DNA from: Azospirillum thermophilum
GTDB lineage: Bacteria > Pseudomonadota > Alphaproteobacteria > Azospirillales > Azospirillaceae
Length of the DNA stretch: 64,000 bases
Reading direction: 5' to 3'
Assembly: GCF_003130795.1 (NCBI RefSeq)
Contig: NZ_CP029353.1
Span: 599,001 to 663,000 of the forward strand
Shown: positions 63,507 to 64,000 of the stretch, piece by piece
Layout of the letters: each line of letters begins with the position of its first letter
Numbering within the stretch: the stretch's first letter is position 1
The notes under the pieces: model-generated
Seen by the model: only the letters and a program-made list of their open reading frames with translations
Databases searched by the model: none
Told to the model about the DNA's origin: nothing
Program-made: the position numbers and the translations under genes

Positions 63507-64000
63507 ATGGCGCTGAAGGTTCGCGAGGATTATCGCACCCTCACCGGGCCCGAGAAGGCTGCGATCCTGATGCTGGCGCTGGGCGAGGAGCATTCGGCCA
63601 AGCTCTTCTCCATGATGGACGACGAGGAGATCAAGGAGCTGTCGCAGGTGATGGCGAACCTCGGCACGGTCTCCGCCAACATCATAGAGCGCCTGTTCGT
63701 CGAGTTCGCCGAGCAGATGTCGGCCACCGGCTCGCTCGTCGGCTCCTTCGACAGCACCGAGCGGCTTCTGCTGAAGACCCTGCCCAAGGACAAGGTCGAC
63801 CAGATCATGGAGGAAATCCGTGGTCCGGCCGGCCGGACGATGTGGGACAAGCTGGCCAACGTCAACGAATCGGTCCTGTCCAACTATCTGAAGAACGAGT
63901 ATCCGCAGACCGTCGCGGTGGTGCTCTCCAAGATCCGGCCCGAGCATGCCGGCCGCGTGCTGACCCAGCTGCCGGAGAGCTTCGCCATGGAGGTCATCAT
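63507..64000 (+). CDS. fliG: Flagellar motor switch protein FliG (3' truncated)
   Basis: The gene starts at ATG 63507, with GGAGACGG a few bases upstream, and runs out of the window after 164 codons. The visible part is FliG N-terminal and middle: [21 protein letters not shown] (GPEKAA is typical), then [37 protein letters not shown] and the [19 protein letters not shown] motif of FliG. FliG couples the stator to the rotor at the C-ring. An unlinked 150-base spacer before it may carry a promoter; no typical sigma-54 or sigma-28 site is evident. Confidence 0.95.
   Translation, partial: MALKVREDYRTLTGPEKAAILMLALGEEHSAKLFSMMDDEEIKELSQVMANLGTVSANIIERLFVEFAEQMSATGSLVGSFDSTERLLLKTLPKDKVDQIMEEIRGPAGRTMWDKLANVNESVLSNYLKNEYPQTVAVVLSKIRPEHAGRVLTQLPESFAMEVI

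Overview
The window is GC-rich DNA from a motile alphaproteobacterium, most likely Azospirillum or a close relative in the Rhodospirillales. Three things point there: alphaproteobacterial versions of hemA (5-aminolevulinate synthase), argB and yihA; a chemoreceptor ending in a PilZ domain, the arrangement known from Azospirillum Tlp1; and dense two-component signalling with fliG at the right edge. No integrase, transposase, phage gene, rRNA or CRISPR array is visible, so this reads as chromosomal backbone with a few accessory insertions.

Layout. 1-5.3 kb: end of yidC, yihA, a Kef-type antiporter, argB, small hypotheticals and a CorA-type channel. 5.3-10.7 kb: an EamA permease, a TPP riboswitch driving thiC (which carries two apparent one-base deletions), and an MCP-PilZ receptor. 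10.8-20.9 kb: rmuC, a NUDIX hydrolase, a ChaN-PDZ protein, an SDR, an HPt/pseudo-receiver protein, a PadR regulator, hemA with an FNR-type box, an omega-aminotransferase and a GST. 21-34.8 kb: tRNA-Gly, a PAS-GGDEF-EAL protein, UspA, a candidate structured small RNA, LysR, a DHA2 exporter, a crotonase, two envelope proteins, an RHH regulator, a HAD phosphatase, a glycosyltransferase and an alpha/beta hydrolase. 34.8-37.6 kb: tRNA-Ser with a near-consensus promoter, then a phytase-like esterase fused to an autotransporter barrel.

The most unusual locus is 37.8-43.2 kb. A ParA-like ATPase with a C-terminal membrane helix precedes four overlapping genes. They encode a 372-residue Nif11-type leader protein whose core is 56 uninterrupted pentapeptides (xPA[TAS]A, no cysteine), a YcaO enzyme, a TfuA protein and a MoaD/ThiS-like sulfur carrier ending in Gly-Gly. 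The gene content suggests a ribosomally made, probably thioamidated, repeat polypeptide with its own sulfur donor. I know of no described system with this combination.

Running toward it on the opposite strand is a signalling block (43.2-52.7 kb): a response regulator, a PAS histidine kinase whose frame is broken, a REC-PAS-kinase, a CbrA-like transporter-kinase with a CbrX-like small membrane protein, a sensor fused to a DnaQ-type exonuclease, and a response regulator. The remainder (52.9-64 kb) holds envelope and housekeeping genes: a SPOR protein, tatA, yciB, an LpxR-like deacylase, amn, a lipoprotein, a HupE/UreJ-like protein, a TAXI solute receptor, a GST, an M17 aminopeptidase and the start of fliG.
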